Shown: piece after piece, positions 35,166 through 43,691 of the stretch
Layout of the letters: the number at the start of each line of letters is the position of its first letter
How positions within the stretch are numbered: position 1 is the first letter of the stretch
DNA from: Myxococcales bacterium
Lineage (GTDB): Bacteria > Myxococcota_A > Polyangia > Haliangiales > Haliangiaceae
Reading direction: 5' to 3'
Length of the DNA: 64,000 bases
Assembly (NCBI GenBank): GCA_016794525.1
Contig: JAEUJY010000154.1
Span: forward strand, 1-64,000
Program-made: the position numbers and the translations under genes
The notes under the pieces: model-generated
The model's database searches: none
What the model saw: only the letters and a program-made list of their open reading frames with translations
Told to the model about the DNA's origin: nothing

Positions 35166-35953
35166 CCCACACCGCCGTCACGGCCCCCGGCCTGACCGGG
35201 CTGCTCGGCAAGCGCGCCCCGATCGGGCTCGCGCTGCCGCTGCCGCTGGCGCGGGCGTGGCGCCGGCTGCGCGCGCCGCTGGCCGCGCTCCTGTGCGCCG
35301 GCGTCGTCGCGATCGAGGTGCTGATCGCGCTGGTGCTGGCGTGGCCGATCGATCGCGCCGAGCTGGTGCCGGCGGCCGACGACGCGGCGTGGGTGCGGCT
35401 CGACGAGGTGCCGTCGATCGCCTCGGCCGCGGTGATCGAGTCCGAGGACGACGGCTTCTGGGATCACGGCGGCGTCGAGCTGCGCGGCCTGGCGCGGGCG
35501 GCCTGGCTCGACGCGCGCGCCGGGCGGATCGCGTTCGGCGGCTCGACCTTGACGATGCAGGTGGCGCGGCTGCGCTACTCCGGCGACGCGCCGCGCTCGG
35601 TGGCGCGCAAGCTGCGCGAGGCGGTGCTGGCGCTACGGCTCGAGCGCGCGCTCGACAAGCGCGAGCTGCTCGAGCAGTGGTGGAACCGGGCCGACTTCGG
35701 CAACGGCGCGCGCGGCCTGCGCGCGGCGGCGGCGCGGTACTTCGGCAAGCCGGTCGGGGCGCTGACCACCGGCGAGGCGGTGCTGCTGGCGTGCCTGCCG
35801 CGGGCGCCGCGGGCCTACGATCCGTACCAGCACCTCGACGCGGCGCTGGCGCGGCGCGACCGCGTCCTGGCGCGGCTGGTGGCGCGCGGCCACCTCGACG
35901 CCGACGCGGCGGCGGCGGCGCGGCAGGCGCCGCTGGTGTTCACGCCGCGGTGA
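35162..35953 (+). CDS. mtgA: Monofunctional peptidoglycan glycosyltransferase (GT51)
   Basis: A 263-residue membrane-anchored transglycosylase that polymerises lipid II into glycan strands. One N-terminal membrane helix (LAALLCAGVVAIEVLIALVLAW) is followed by the GT51 motifs: AAVIESEDDGFWDHGGVEL (catalytic Glu and the EDxxFxxHxG form), GGSTLTMQVARL, RKLREAVLALRLERAL and NRADFGNGARGLRAAAARYFG. There is no transpeptidase domain. Residues 1-35 before the helix are cytoplasmic. It overlaps an upstream small frame (ATGA) and, at its 3' end, 14 bases of a convergent small gene. Confidence 0.93.
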   Translation: MTHTAVTAPGLTGLLGKRAPIGLALPLPLARAWRRLRAPLAALLCAGVVAIEVLIALVLAWPIDRAELVPAADDAAWVRLDEVPSIASAAVIESEDDGFWDHGGVELRGLARAAWLDARAGRIAFGGSTLTMQVARLRYSGDAPRSVARKLREAVLALRLERALDKRELLEQWWNRADFGNGARGLRAAAARYFGKPVGALTTGEAVLLACLPRAPRAYDPYQHLDAALARRDRVLARLVARGHLDADAAAAARQAPLVFTPR

Positions 35954-36119
35954 GCTCGTCGTCGACGTCGCCGGCCGGCAGCGGCGGCGCGGTCTCGGCG
36001 AGCCACGGCTCGTCGCGACGGCTGGCGGCGCGCAGCAGCTGGACGCGCGCGGATCGATCCATGGCGGCCCACTCCTCGGCGGTGAGGACGAAGCCGGACA
36101 GCACGATGTCGCCCCTCAT
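35940..36119 (-). CDS. Small hypothetical protein
   Basis: A 59-residue frame with an ATG complementary to 36117-36119. GAGGGTGG lies about 5-12 bases upstream and may act as a Shine-Dalgarno sequence. The product (LSGFVLTAEEWAAMDRSARV then LLRAASRRDEPWLAE) looks like a short soluble helical protein with an acidic end. It fills the gap between mtgA and the isomerase gene and its tail overlaps mtgA by 14 bases. No family recognised. It may be an antisense-neighbour artefact, but the start context and lack of other function for the gap support it. Confidence 0.5.
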   Translation of the reverse strand: MRGDIVLSGFVLTAEEWAAMDRSARVQLLRAASRRDEPWLAETAPPLPAGDVDDELTAA

Positions 36120-36232
36120 GGTTCCACCCTCGACCCGCCGGGGCGCGCTCGCAAGTTTTCGGTCGCGCCGTGGGACCGATCGCCGCACCGGCCTGACACC
36201 TCGCCACACACCCACGCCGGCCGAGAATTCGG

Positions 36233-36238
36233 TAGCGT
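36233..36238 (+). promoter_or_regulatory. Putative leaderless -10 box (TAGCGT)
   Basis: TAGCGT ends 5 bases before the ATG at 36244, without a Shine-Dalgarno sequence or a clear -35. Confidence 0.48.
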
Positions 36239-36243
36239 GCGCC

Positions 36244-37044
36244 ATGGACCTCATCGAGCCCAGCCGCACCGGCGACGTCGTCACGCTCACGCTGACCGCG
36301 CCGACCATGACCCCGCCGTTCTTCGCCGCGTGCGAGCGCGCGTTCACCGAGGTCGCCGCCGACGCCACCGCGCGCGCGGTGGTGGTGCGCTCGAGCGCGC
36401 CGTCGTTCTCGTTCGGCCTCGATCTGCCGGCGGCGATGGCGGCGTGGGGCCCGGTCATGGCCGGCGGCGGCCTCGCCGGCAACCGCACCGCGCTGCTCGG
36501 GCTGATCCGCCAGCTGCAGCGGTCGTTCACCGCGATCGCCGCCTGCCCGATGCCGGTGATCGCCGCGATCCACGGCAAGTGCATCGGCGGCGGCGTCGAT
36601 CTGATCAGCGCGTGCGACCTGCGGGTCGGCAGCGCCGACGCGGTGTTCTCGGTGCGCGAGACCAAGGTCGCGATCGTCGCCGACCTCGGCTCGCTGCAGC
36701 GGCTGCCGGCGCTCATCGGCGCGGCGGCCACCCGCGAGCTGGCGCTGACCGGCAAGGACATCGACGCGGCGCGCGCCCGCGCGCTGGGCCTGCTCAACGA
36801 CGTCGTCGCCGATCGCGCCGCGGCGTGGGCCGCCGCCGAGGCGCTGGCCCAGGCGATCGCCGCCAACCCGCCGCTGGTCGTGCGCGGGGTCAAGCAGGTG
36901 CTCGACTACTCGGCGGGCAAGAGCGTCGCCGACGGGCTCGAGTACGTGGCGGCGTGGAACAGCGCGTTCCTGGCGTCGGAGGATCTGGGCGAGGCGATGG
37001 CGGCGTTCGCGGCCAAGCGGCCGCCGGCGTTCCGCGGCAAGTAG
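36244..37044 (+). CDS. Delta(3,5)-delta(2,4)-dienoyl-CoA isomerase-like protein (crotonase fold)
   Basis: A 266-residue crotonase-fold protein. VIAAIHGKCIGGGVDLISACDLR and FSVRETKVAIVADLGSLQRLPALIG closely follow ECH1, the dienoyl-CoA isomerase needed for unsaturated fatty acids with odd-position double bonds. The three acidic residues of ECH1 are retained: Asp in GGGVDLIS, Glu in VRETKV, Asp in VADLG. The oxyanion-hole region SFSFGLDLPAAM is also ECH1-like. Ordinary hydratases carry two Glu instead. It is probably a single-gene unit, distinct from the hydratase at 24547-25329, and would support degradation of unsaturated fatty acids. Confidence 0.88.
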   Translation: MDLIEPSRTGDVVTLTLTAPTMTPPFFAACERAFTEVAADATARAVVVRSSAPSFSFGLDLPAAMAAWGPVMAGGGLAGNRTALLGLIRQLQRSFTAIAACPMPVIAAIHGKCIGGGVDLISACDLRVGSADAVFSVRETKVAIVADLGSLQRLPALIGAAATRELALTGKDIDAARARALGLLNDVVADRAAAWAAAEALAQAIAANPPLVVRGVKQVLDYSAGKSVADGLEYVAAWNSAFLASEDLGEAMAAFAAKRPPAFRGK

Positions 37045-37099
37045 CCGCGCCCCGTCGCCGCCGGGGCCGCCGCTTGCCTGGCGGCGGCGGTCGTGGCAC

Positions 37100-38201
<1,102 letters not shown>

Positions 38202-38215
<14 letters not shown>

Positions 38216-38732
38216 TCGCGGCCAGCGCCGCCTCGAGCGCGGCGAGATCGGGGATGGGCTCGGCGCGGCGATCGAACCCGCGCACCAGCGCGCCGGCGCG
38301 ATCGAAGATCAGCACCGTCGGCACCTTGGGCGGGGCGCCGAGGCTCTTCCACACCGCCTCGTCGGCGGGCACGACGCGCAGCCACGGCGCCTCCGCGGCG
38401 ACGAAGGCGCGCACCGCCGCGGCGTCGCCCCGGCCGTCGTACTCCTCGTGGGCGCGGTAGTTGATGCCCAGCACGCGCACCTCGGGGTGGCGCGCCGCCA
38501 GCGCGGCGAGCACCGGCATCTCCTCGCGGCAGTGCACGCACCACGACGCGAACACCACCGCGACCGTCGCGCTCTGCGCCGCGGCCAGTGGCCCCACCGG
38601 CGCGCCGTCGAGATCGACCGCGCGATCGACCAGCGCCAGCGTCGGCCCGTGGGCCGGGGCCGGCGGCGGCGGCGCGGCCGGCGCCCCGCACGCGACGACG
38701 GTCAGGGCGACGAGCGCGGCGCGGAGCGACAT
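38202..38732 (-). CDS. TlpA/redoxin-type thioredoxin-fold lipoprotein
   Basis: A 176-residue predicted lipoprotein (LVALTVVACGAPAAP lipobox) with a short Pro-rich linker. The thioredoxin fold has VVFASWCVHCREEMPVLAALA, where CVHC is the redox CxxC motif, and the cis-Pro region KVPTVLIFDRAG. This layout matches TlpA/ResA proteins that reduce disulfides in the periplasm, for example for cytochrome c maturation. Cytochrome c lipoproteins lie about 8 kb away. The ATG complementary to 38730-38732 sits 7 bases after a TACACT box. Confidence 0.88.
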
Positions 38733-38739
38733 CGTGGGC

Positions 38740-38745
38740 AGTGTA
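38740..38745 (-). promoter_or_regulatory. Putative leaderless -10 box (TACACT) with -35
   Basis: TACACT ends 7 bases before the ATG of the redoxin lipoprotein. CTGGCA (complement of 38763-38768) lies 17 bases upstream and is a fair -35. Confidence 0.55.
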
Positions 38746-38789
38746 CCGATCGCCCGTCGCGGTGCCAGCGATCGTGGTACCGACAGCGC

Positions 38790-39650
38790 GTGCAGGTCCA
38801 CCTCGTCGATGGCACCTACGAGCTGTTCCGATCGTTCTTCGGCGCGCCGGCGGCGCAGGTCGGCGACCGCGAGGTCGGCGCGGCGCGCGGCCTGTTGCGC
38901 AGCCTCGCCGCCTGGCTCAAGGCGGGCGAGGTGACCCACGTCGGGGTCGCGTTCGATCACGTGATCGAGTCGTTCCGCAACCAGCTGTTCGCCGGCTACA
39001 AGACCGGCGACGGCATCGAGCCGACGCTGTGGGCGCAGTTCCCGCTGGCCGAGCGCGTCGCCGCCGCGCTCGGCTGCGCGGTGTGGCCGATGGTCGAGTT
39101 CGAGGCCGACGACGCGCTCGCCACCGCCGCGGCGGTCGCCGCCGCCGATCCGCGCGTGACCCGCGTGGTCATCGCCAGCCCGGACAAGGATCTCTGCCAG
39201 TGCGTCGGCGGCAAGGTCGTCAGCTGGGACCGCCTGCGCGATCGCTGGTTCGACGCCGACGGCGTCGTCGCGCGGCTCGGCGTGCCGCCGGCGTCGGTGC
39301 CCGACCTGCTGGCGGTGGTGGGCGACGACGCCGACGGCATCCCCGGCCTGCCGCGGTGGGGCGCGCGCTCGGCGGCGCAGGTGCTGGCGCGCTACCACCA
39401 CCTCGAGGCGATCCCGCGCGACGGCCGGTGGGACGTGCCGGTGCGCGGCGCCGCCGGGCTGGCCGCGACCCTGGCCGAGCGCTGGGACGACGCGCTGCTG
39501 TACCGGACGCTGGCGACGTTGCGCACCGACGCGCCGATCGCCGCCGATCTCGACACGCTGGCGTGGCGCGGCGCCGATCCGGTGCTCCTGCCGGCGCTGT
39601 GCGACGAGCTCGCGATCCCGCTGCCGGCGCTGCCGCTGGCCGCCCGGTGA
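38790..39650 (+). CDS. 5'-3' exonuclease (PolA N-terminal domain-like)
   Basis: A 286-residue FEN/PIN-fold nuclease without a polymerase domain. Metal-binding motifs are VDGTYELFRSFFG at the N-terminus, EFEADDALATAAAVA near residue 105, and VIASPDKDLCQCVGG. The helix-3-turn-helix that binds duplex DNA is VGDDADGIPGLPRWGARSAAQVL. Such proteins remove RNA primers or 5' flaps. Start is the GTG at 38790, 6 bases after TACCGA (a near match to the leaderless box); it produces the expected N-terminal strand VQVHLVDGTYELF. Divergent from the redoxin gene by 57 bases. Confidence 0.92.
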   Translation: MQVHLVDGTYELFRSFFGAPAAQVGDREVGAARGLLRSLAAWLKAGEVTHVGVAFDHVIESFRNQLFAGYKTGDGIEPTLWAQFPLAERVAAALGCAVWPMVEFEADDALATAAAVAAADPRVTRVVIASPDKDLCQCVGGKVVSWDRLRDRWFDADGVVARLGVPPASVPDLLAVVGDDADGIPGLPRWGARSAAQVLARYHHLEAIPRDGRWDVPVRGAAGLAATLAERWDDALLYRTLATLRTDAPIAADLDTLAWRGADPVLLPALCDELAIPLPALPLAAR

Positions 39651-39665
39651 CGCAGGGCGCGGCCG

Positions 39666-40802
39666 CTACTGCGCGGTGAGCGCGACCTTGGCCGTCGACA
39701 GCTTCTTGGCCTTGGCGAACGTCCAGCCCGCGGCGACCGTCTCGACGCAGCGGACCAGCGCCGGGGCGCCGCCCTTGACCGCGGTGCCGCTGACCTTGCC
39801 CGCGGCGCTGATGCGGAACGTCCACGTGAACGAGGTGCCGCGGAGCGCGCCGTCGCCGCACGCGGCCAGCGCGTCGCGCGACGCCGCCACCTGATCGCGC
39901 ACCGCCGCGCTGGCGATCGGCCCGCGGGTCGAGATCGTGCCGATCGTCAGCCGCACCGGCGGCGGCCGCATCGGAGCCCGCGGGGCGAAGTTCGGATCGG
40001 GCGCGTCGCCGTCGTCGTTGGTGGGCGCGCGGCGATCGGGGCGCGCCTCGTCGTCGGCGGTGTCGTCGCTGGTGACGGTCGCGCCGCGCGCGCCCGGGAC
40101 GTCGACGCCGAGGGCGCCACTGCCCGCGCCACCACCACCACCACCACCACCGCCGCTCTCTCCGCCCGTCGCGATGCCGGCGCCGGTCGGCGCGAGATCG
40201 ACCAGCGGATCGGGGGTCGGCGGAGGAGGCGGAGGAGGAGGCGGAGGCGACGGCGGCGCCATCGTCGCGGTGGCCGCGGCGGCCTCGCGGGTCGGCTCGG
40301 GCATCGCGGCGCCCGGCTTGGGCGCTTCCACCGGCGCGGCCGCGGCGGGGGCCGCGGGCGCCATCATCTTCGCGTTCTTGCCCTCGACCGCGGACGCCGC
40401 GGTGTCGGCGGCCTCGCGCTCGGCGTGGCGGCCGGCAGCGGCGCTGTGCTCGTCGGTGGTCGCGACGACGTCGGCCTGGGCCATCGGCGCCGACCACGCC
40501 GACGACTGCGCCACCTGCTGGGTCAGCCGCGGCCCGAGGCGCCAGACGACGTGGTTCTTGTCGAGCTGGATCGCCACGCGACCGCCGCCGGTCGCGACGA
40601 CGTCGTCGTCGTGGACCCGCTGCCCCACCGCCAGCGGCCGGGCCTGGCCGGCGCGGCTCGCGGTGACGTCACCCTCGACCTCGACGACGGTCCCGACCTC
40701 GGCGCCGGTGACCGCGACCGCGGCCTTGTCGGCGCTCTTGCCGCCGCACGCCGCGGCTGCGACGAGGCCGAGCCCGAGCACGCTGGCGACGAACCGTTGC
40801 AT
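39666..40802 (-). CDS. FecR-like lipoprotein with AgmX/PglI-type C-terminal domain
   Basis: A 378-residue exported protein with a lipobox-containing signal (GLVAAAACGGKS). Residues 35-95 resemble a FecR domain (VVEVEGDVTASRAGQARPLA, VVATGGGRVAIQL). The centre is low complexity: Ala/Pro-rich, a run of about ten Pro, and a poly-Gly stretch encoded by GGT/GGC repeats (about 40125-40155). The C-terminal 100 residues (GTSFTWTFRISAAGKVSGTAVKGG and CVETVAAGWTF) are the AgmX/PglI type. It probably spans the periplasm and binds peptidoglycan or a partner. A TAGTAT box ends 6 bases before the ATG. Confidence 0.82.
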   Translation of the reverse strand: MQRFVASVLGLGLVAAAACGGKSADKAAVAVTGAEVGTVVEVEGDVTASRAGQARPLAVGQRVHDDDVVATGGGRVAIQLDKNHVVWRLGPRLTQQVAQSSAWSAPMAQADVVATTDEHSAAAGRHAEREAADTAASAVEGKNAKMMAPAAPAAAAPVEAPKPGAAMPEPTREAAAATATMAPPSPPPPPPPPPPTPDPLVDLAPTGAGIATGGESGGGGGGGGGAGSGALGVDVPGARGATVTSDDTADDEARPDRRAPTNDDGDAPDPNFAPRAPMRPPPVRLTIGTISTRGPIASAAVRDQVAASRDALAACGDGALRGTSFTWTFRISAAGKVSGTAVKGGAPALVRCVETVAAGWTFAKAKKLSTAKVALTAQ

Positions 40803-40808
40803 ACCCGG

Positions 40809-40814
40809 ATACTA
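40809..40814 (-). promoter_or_regulatory. Putative leaderless -10 box (TAGTAT)
   Basis: TAGTAT ends 6 bases before the ATG of the FecR-like lipoprotein gene (complement of 40800-40802). No Shine-Dalgarno sequence. Confidence 0.52.
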
Positions 40815-40881
40815 CGCGCGAACCGCGGCCGGCGGTCTACCGCGGCGCCCGCGCCGTTGCGCCGCGTCACACCGAACCGGC

Positions 40882-40887
40882 TACAGT
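40882..40887 (+). promoter_or_regulatory. Putative leaderless -10 box (TACAGT)
   Basis: TACAGT ends 7 bases before the ATG at 40895. TTGCGC at 40857-40862 could be a -35 with a long 19-base spacer. It is divergent from the TAGTAT box 68 bases away. Confidence 0.52.
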
Positions 40888-40894
40888 GCGCCCC

Positions 40895-41593
40895 ATGCGG
40901 TCCTGGCTGTTGTTCGCGCTCCTGTGCCTGGTGACCGCATGCCCGCGCGGCGCGCCGGCGACGACCGCCAGCGGCGGCATGATCGCCGGCATGGTGCGCG
41001 ACGCGCAGACCGGCGCCGGCGTCGGCGACGCGGTCATCGTGCTGCGCCGCCCCGGCGAGATCGCGCCGGTGCAGGATCGCTCCAACGGCGACGGCGCGTT
41101 CATGATCCCGGCGCTGCCGCCGGGCGGCTACCACGTCGCCGCGTACCTGCACCAGCGGGCGATCGGCGAGCGCGACGTCGTCGTGCGCACCGGCGAGCTG
41201 GTCGGCGTCGACTTCACCGTGCCGGCCGCCGGCGCGGTCGGCCCCGATCTCAACGCGCCCGGGGCGCCCGACCTGTGGCGGTTCCGTGCGCCCGGCGCCG
41301 ACCCGAGCACCGCCACGATCGAGGGCACGGTCGCCGACGCGGTCCGCAACGAGCGGCTGCGCGGCGCGGTGGTCACGATCAACCGCACCGGCACGCTCGA
41401 GACCTACCCGGTCATCGCCGACGAACAGGGCCGCTACCGGGTCACCGACCTGCCGCCGGGCAGCTACGACGTCAGCGCCAACTACGCGGTGGTCCGGCGC
41501 GGCGCGCTCGAGGTGCGGCGCAACCGGGTCGAGGTGGCCGGGGGCGAGACGGTGGTGGTGCCGCTGTGGCTCGAGGTCGACTCCGAGCCTTGA
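40895..41593 (+). CDS. Lipoprotein with two carboxypeptidase-regulatory-like domains
   Basis: A 232-residue protein: signal peptide with lipobox (LLFALLCLVTACPRG) followed by two beta-sandwich CarboxypepD_reg-like repeats. The first is GMIAGMVRDAQTGAGVGDAV with FMIPALPPGGYHVAAY, the second IEGTVADAVRNERLRGAVV with YRVTDLPPGSYDVSANY. Such domains act as rigid binding modules on cell-surface proteins. The ATG at 40895 is preferred over the ATG at 40886 because the -10 box overlaps the latter and the hydrophobic signal begins right after it. Function unknown; outer-membrane or periplasmic. Confidence 0.85.
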   Translation: MRSWLLFALLCLVTACPRGAPATTASGGMIAGMVRDAQTGAGVGDAVIVLRRPGEIAPVQDRSNGDGAFMIPALPPGGYHVAAYLHQRAIGERDVVVRTGELVGVDFTVPAAGAVGPDLNAPGAPDLWRFRAPGADPSTATIEGTVADAVRNERLRGAVVTINRTGTLETYPVIADEQGRYRVTDLPPGSYDVSANYAVVRRGALEVRRNRVEVAGGETVVVPLWLEVDSEP

Positions 41594-41658
41594 CGCGCCC
41601 CGGGGTGCGGGCAAGAGTTGGCGCCTAGCCCGGACCTTCGGCCGGGACTGGAGGCACC

Positions 41659-42063
41659 ATGAGCACGCGTCTGCACCTGTTCAAGTCCAAGATCCATCGC
41701 GCCACCGTCACCCACGCCGACCTGCACTACGAGGGCTCGGTCACCATCAGCGGCGAGCTGATGGACGCGGCCGGCATCCTGCCCTACGAGCAGGTCCACA
41801 TCTGGAACGTCACCCGCGGCACCCGGCTCACCACCTACGCGCTGCGCGGCGACGATCACAGCGGCATCATCTGCATCAACGGCGCCGCCGCCCACCTCGC
41901 CGAGGTCGGCGACCTGGTGATCATCGCGACCTTCGCCGAGGTCGACGCGCAGGCCGCGGCCACCTGGGAGCCGACCGCGATCTTCGTCGACGGGGCCAAC
42001 CGCCAGGTCGGCGCTGGCGCCGAGATCCCCGGCCCGGCCCGGCGGCTCAACGCGCAGGCCTGA
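41659..42063 (+). CDS. panD: Aspartate 1-decarboxylase
   Basis: A 134-residue pyruvoyl enzyme that makes beta-alanine for pantothenate and CoA. The proenzyme cleavage site is [10 protein letters not shown], between Gly and Ser, with the Ser becoming the pyruvoyl group. [29 protein letters not shown] and [25 protein letters not shown] are conserved. The C-terminus continues a little longer than usual ([21 protein letters not shown]). A Shine-Dalgarno sequence (TGGAGG) lies 5 bases before the ATG. It is 65 bases after the lipoprotein gene and convergent with the quinone oxidoreductase gene. Confidence 0.97.
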   Translation: MSTRLHLFKSKIHRATVTHADLHYEGSVTISGELMDAAGILPYEQVHIWNVTRGTRLTTYALRGDDHSGIICINGAAAHLAEVGDLVIIATFAEVDAQAAATWEPTAIFVDGANRQVGAGAEIPGPARRLNAQA

Positions 42064-42082
42064 GCACCCGGGGCTCGTCGCG

Positions 42083-42098
42083 CCCGGATGACGCCGGG
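42083..42098. terminator. Stem-loop in the panD/quinone-oxidoreductase convergent gap
   Basis: CCCGG (42083-42087), loop ATGACG, CCGGG (42094-42098), flanked by further G/C-rich inverted sequence. It could serve either convergent gene but has no T-tract. Confidence 0.3.
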
Positions 42099-42112
42099 AT
42101 CCCGCGGGGCGC

Positions 42113-43099
42113 TCACGCCCAGCGCAGCACGACCTTGCCCACGCTGGCGTCGGCCTCGACGTGGGCGTGGGCCTCGGCGCAGGCGGTCATCGGCAGCACG
42201 CGGTCGATCACCGGCGTCAGCACGCCGCGCTCGAACAGCGGCACCAGCTGCGCGGTCGCACGCCGGGCCAGCGCGATCTTCTCCTCGAGCGGCCGGGCCC
42301 GCAGCACGGTGCCGATGATCGTCGCGCGCTTGCCCAGCAGCATGCCCAGCGGCACCGGCCCGGTGGCGCCGCCCATCGTGCCGATCATCACCAGCCGCCC
42401 GCGCGACGCCAGCGCGCGCAGGTTCTCCTCGGCGTAGGCCGCGCCGACGCAGTCGAGGATGACCGCGGCGCCGCCGCCGGTGCGGGCGTGGACCGCGGCC
42501 GCGAACGTGCCGTCGCTCGTGACCAGGCCGTCGCCGTCGGCCAGGCCGGCGACCCGCGCCAGCTTGCTGGCGGTGCGCGACGTGCCCAGCGGCCGCGCGC
42601 CGACCGCCCGCGCCAGCTGCACCGCGGCGGTGCCGACGCCGCTGGCCACCGCGTGGATCAGCACCGGCTCGCCGGCGGCCAGCCCGGCCTGCAGGATCAT
42701 CGCGTCCCACGCGGTCAGGAACACCTCGGGGATCGCCGCCGCCGCGACCAGCTCGACGCCGGCCGGCACCGGCATCAGCTCGCGCTCGTGGACGACGATC
42801 CGCCGCGCCATCGCGCCGCCGCCGGTGATGCCCATGACCTCGGCGCCCTCGGCCCACAGCCCGGCGCGCGGGCCGCGCGCCGCGATCGTGCCGCTGAACT
42901 CGAGGCCGGGCACGTCGGGCGGCGCGCCCGGCGGCGCCGGGTACCGGCCGCGGCGCTGCAGCAGGTCGGCGCGGTTGACGCCGGCCGCGGCGATCTCGAC
43001 CGCGACCTCGCCCGGCCCCGGCTCGCGCACGTCGACCTCGCCGAGGGCGATGACCTCGACGCCGCCGGCGCCGGTGAAGCGGATCGCGGGGACGCGCAT
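42113..43099 (-). CDS. Zinc-independent quinone oxidoreductase (PIG3-type MDR)
   Basis: A 328-residue medium-chain reductase. AIRFTGAGGVEVIALGEVDV and AAAGVNRADLLQRRGRYPAPPG match the PIG3/TP53I3 group, and HAVASGVGTAAVQLARAVGA is the NADPH-binding motif, with SRTASKLA after it. The catalytic-zinc ligands of alcohol dehydrogenases are absent. It reduces quinones with NADPH. The ATG complementary to 43097-43099 overlaps the stop of the upstream outer-membrane-like gene (TGATG). Convergent with panD. Confidence 0.92.
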   Translation of the reverse strand: MRVPAIRFTGAGGVEVIALGEVDVREPGPGEVAVEIAAAGVNRADLLQRRGRYPAPPGAPPDVPGLEFSGTIAARGPRAGLWAEGAEVMGITGGGAMARRIVVHERELMPVPAGVELVAAAAIPEVFLTAWDAMILQAGLAAGEPVLIHAVASGVGTAAVQLARAVGARPLGTSRTASKLARVAGLADGDGLVTSDGTFAAAVHARTGGGAAVILDCVGAAYAEENLRALASRGRLVMIGTMGGATGPVPLGMLLGKRATIIGTVLRARPLEEKIALARRATAQLVPLFERGVLTPVIDRVLPMTACAEAHAHVEADASVGKVVLRWA

Positions 43100-43638
43100 C
43101 ACTCGAAGTAGTAGCGGAAGCCGACCGCCCCGTTGACGTCGCCGTCGTAGCGGTCGCCGTAGTCGACGAAGAAGTCGGCGACCAGCGCCAGCTCGATGAA
43201 GATGTCGATCGGCGCGGTGTTGAAGTCGAACGCGATGCCGATCGGCGCGCGGACGCCGATCGCGACGCCGTCGTCGTTGGCGTTGTCGTCGAAGTCGAAG
43301 ATGCGCAGGCCGAGCCCGAGGTAGAGCGGCAGCTCGAACGACGCGGTCGACACCAGGCTGACCGGGTGCCACAGGTGGTCGACGTGCAGGTGCAGGCCGT
43401 CGCGGTGGCGGTAGTAGCGCATCGCGCCGACGCCGAAGTCGAAGGCCTTGTCGCTGGCGTAGAAGTACTTGCCGGAGATCGCGGTCGGCGCGCCGACCAT
43501 CAGGCCGAGGCCGAAGGTCTTGTTGGCCTCGAACTTCTTGGCCCGGCGCGCCCGCGGCCGGGCCTCGGCCTCGGGGACGAGCGTGGTCGCGGCGAGGGCC
43601 ACCGCGAGGGCGAGCCCGAGCGGGCGTGCGATCGTCAT
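43099..43638 (-). CDS. Small outer-membrane beta-barrel-like protein
   Basis: A 179-residue exported protein: signal peptide MTIARPLGLALAVALAATTL, a basic segment (RPRARRAKKFEANKTF) and then alternating hydrophobic strands (GLGLMVGAPTAISGKYFYAS, FDFGVGAMRYYRHRDGLHLH, SFELPLYLGLGLRIFDFDD). The C-terminus ends in aromatic residues (GAVGFRYYFE), near the terminal Phe rule of outer-membrane barrels. No named family recognised. A TAGAGT box ends 7 bases before the ATG, and the gene is coupled to the oxidoreductase downstream. Confidence 0.78.
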   Translation of the reverse strand: MTIARPLGLALAVALAATTLVPEAEARPRARRAKKFEANKTFGLGLMVGAPTAISGKYFYASDKAFDFGVGAMRYYRHRDGLHLHVDHLWHPVSLVSTASFELPLYLGLGLRIFDFDDNANDDGVAIGVRAPIGIAFDFNTAPIDIFIELALVADFFVDYGDRYDGDVNGAVGFRYYFE

Positions 43639-43645
43639 GCGATCG

Positions 43646-43651
43646 ACTCTA
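43646..43651 (-). promoter_or_regulatory. Putative leaderless -10 box (TAGAGT)
   Basis: TAGAGT ends 7 bases before the ATG of the outer-membrane-like gene (complement of 43636-43638). No Shine-Dalgarno sequence. Confidence 0.52.
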
Positions 43652-43691
43652 CACCGCGATGGCGCGCGCCCGCGCGTGGCATGCTGCCGGC

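Noticed and set aside
40125-40155. GGT trinucleotide run as a regulatory repeat
   Set aside because: It encodes the poly-Gly linker of the FecR-like lipoprotein in frame and is explained by that.
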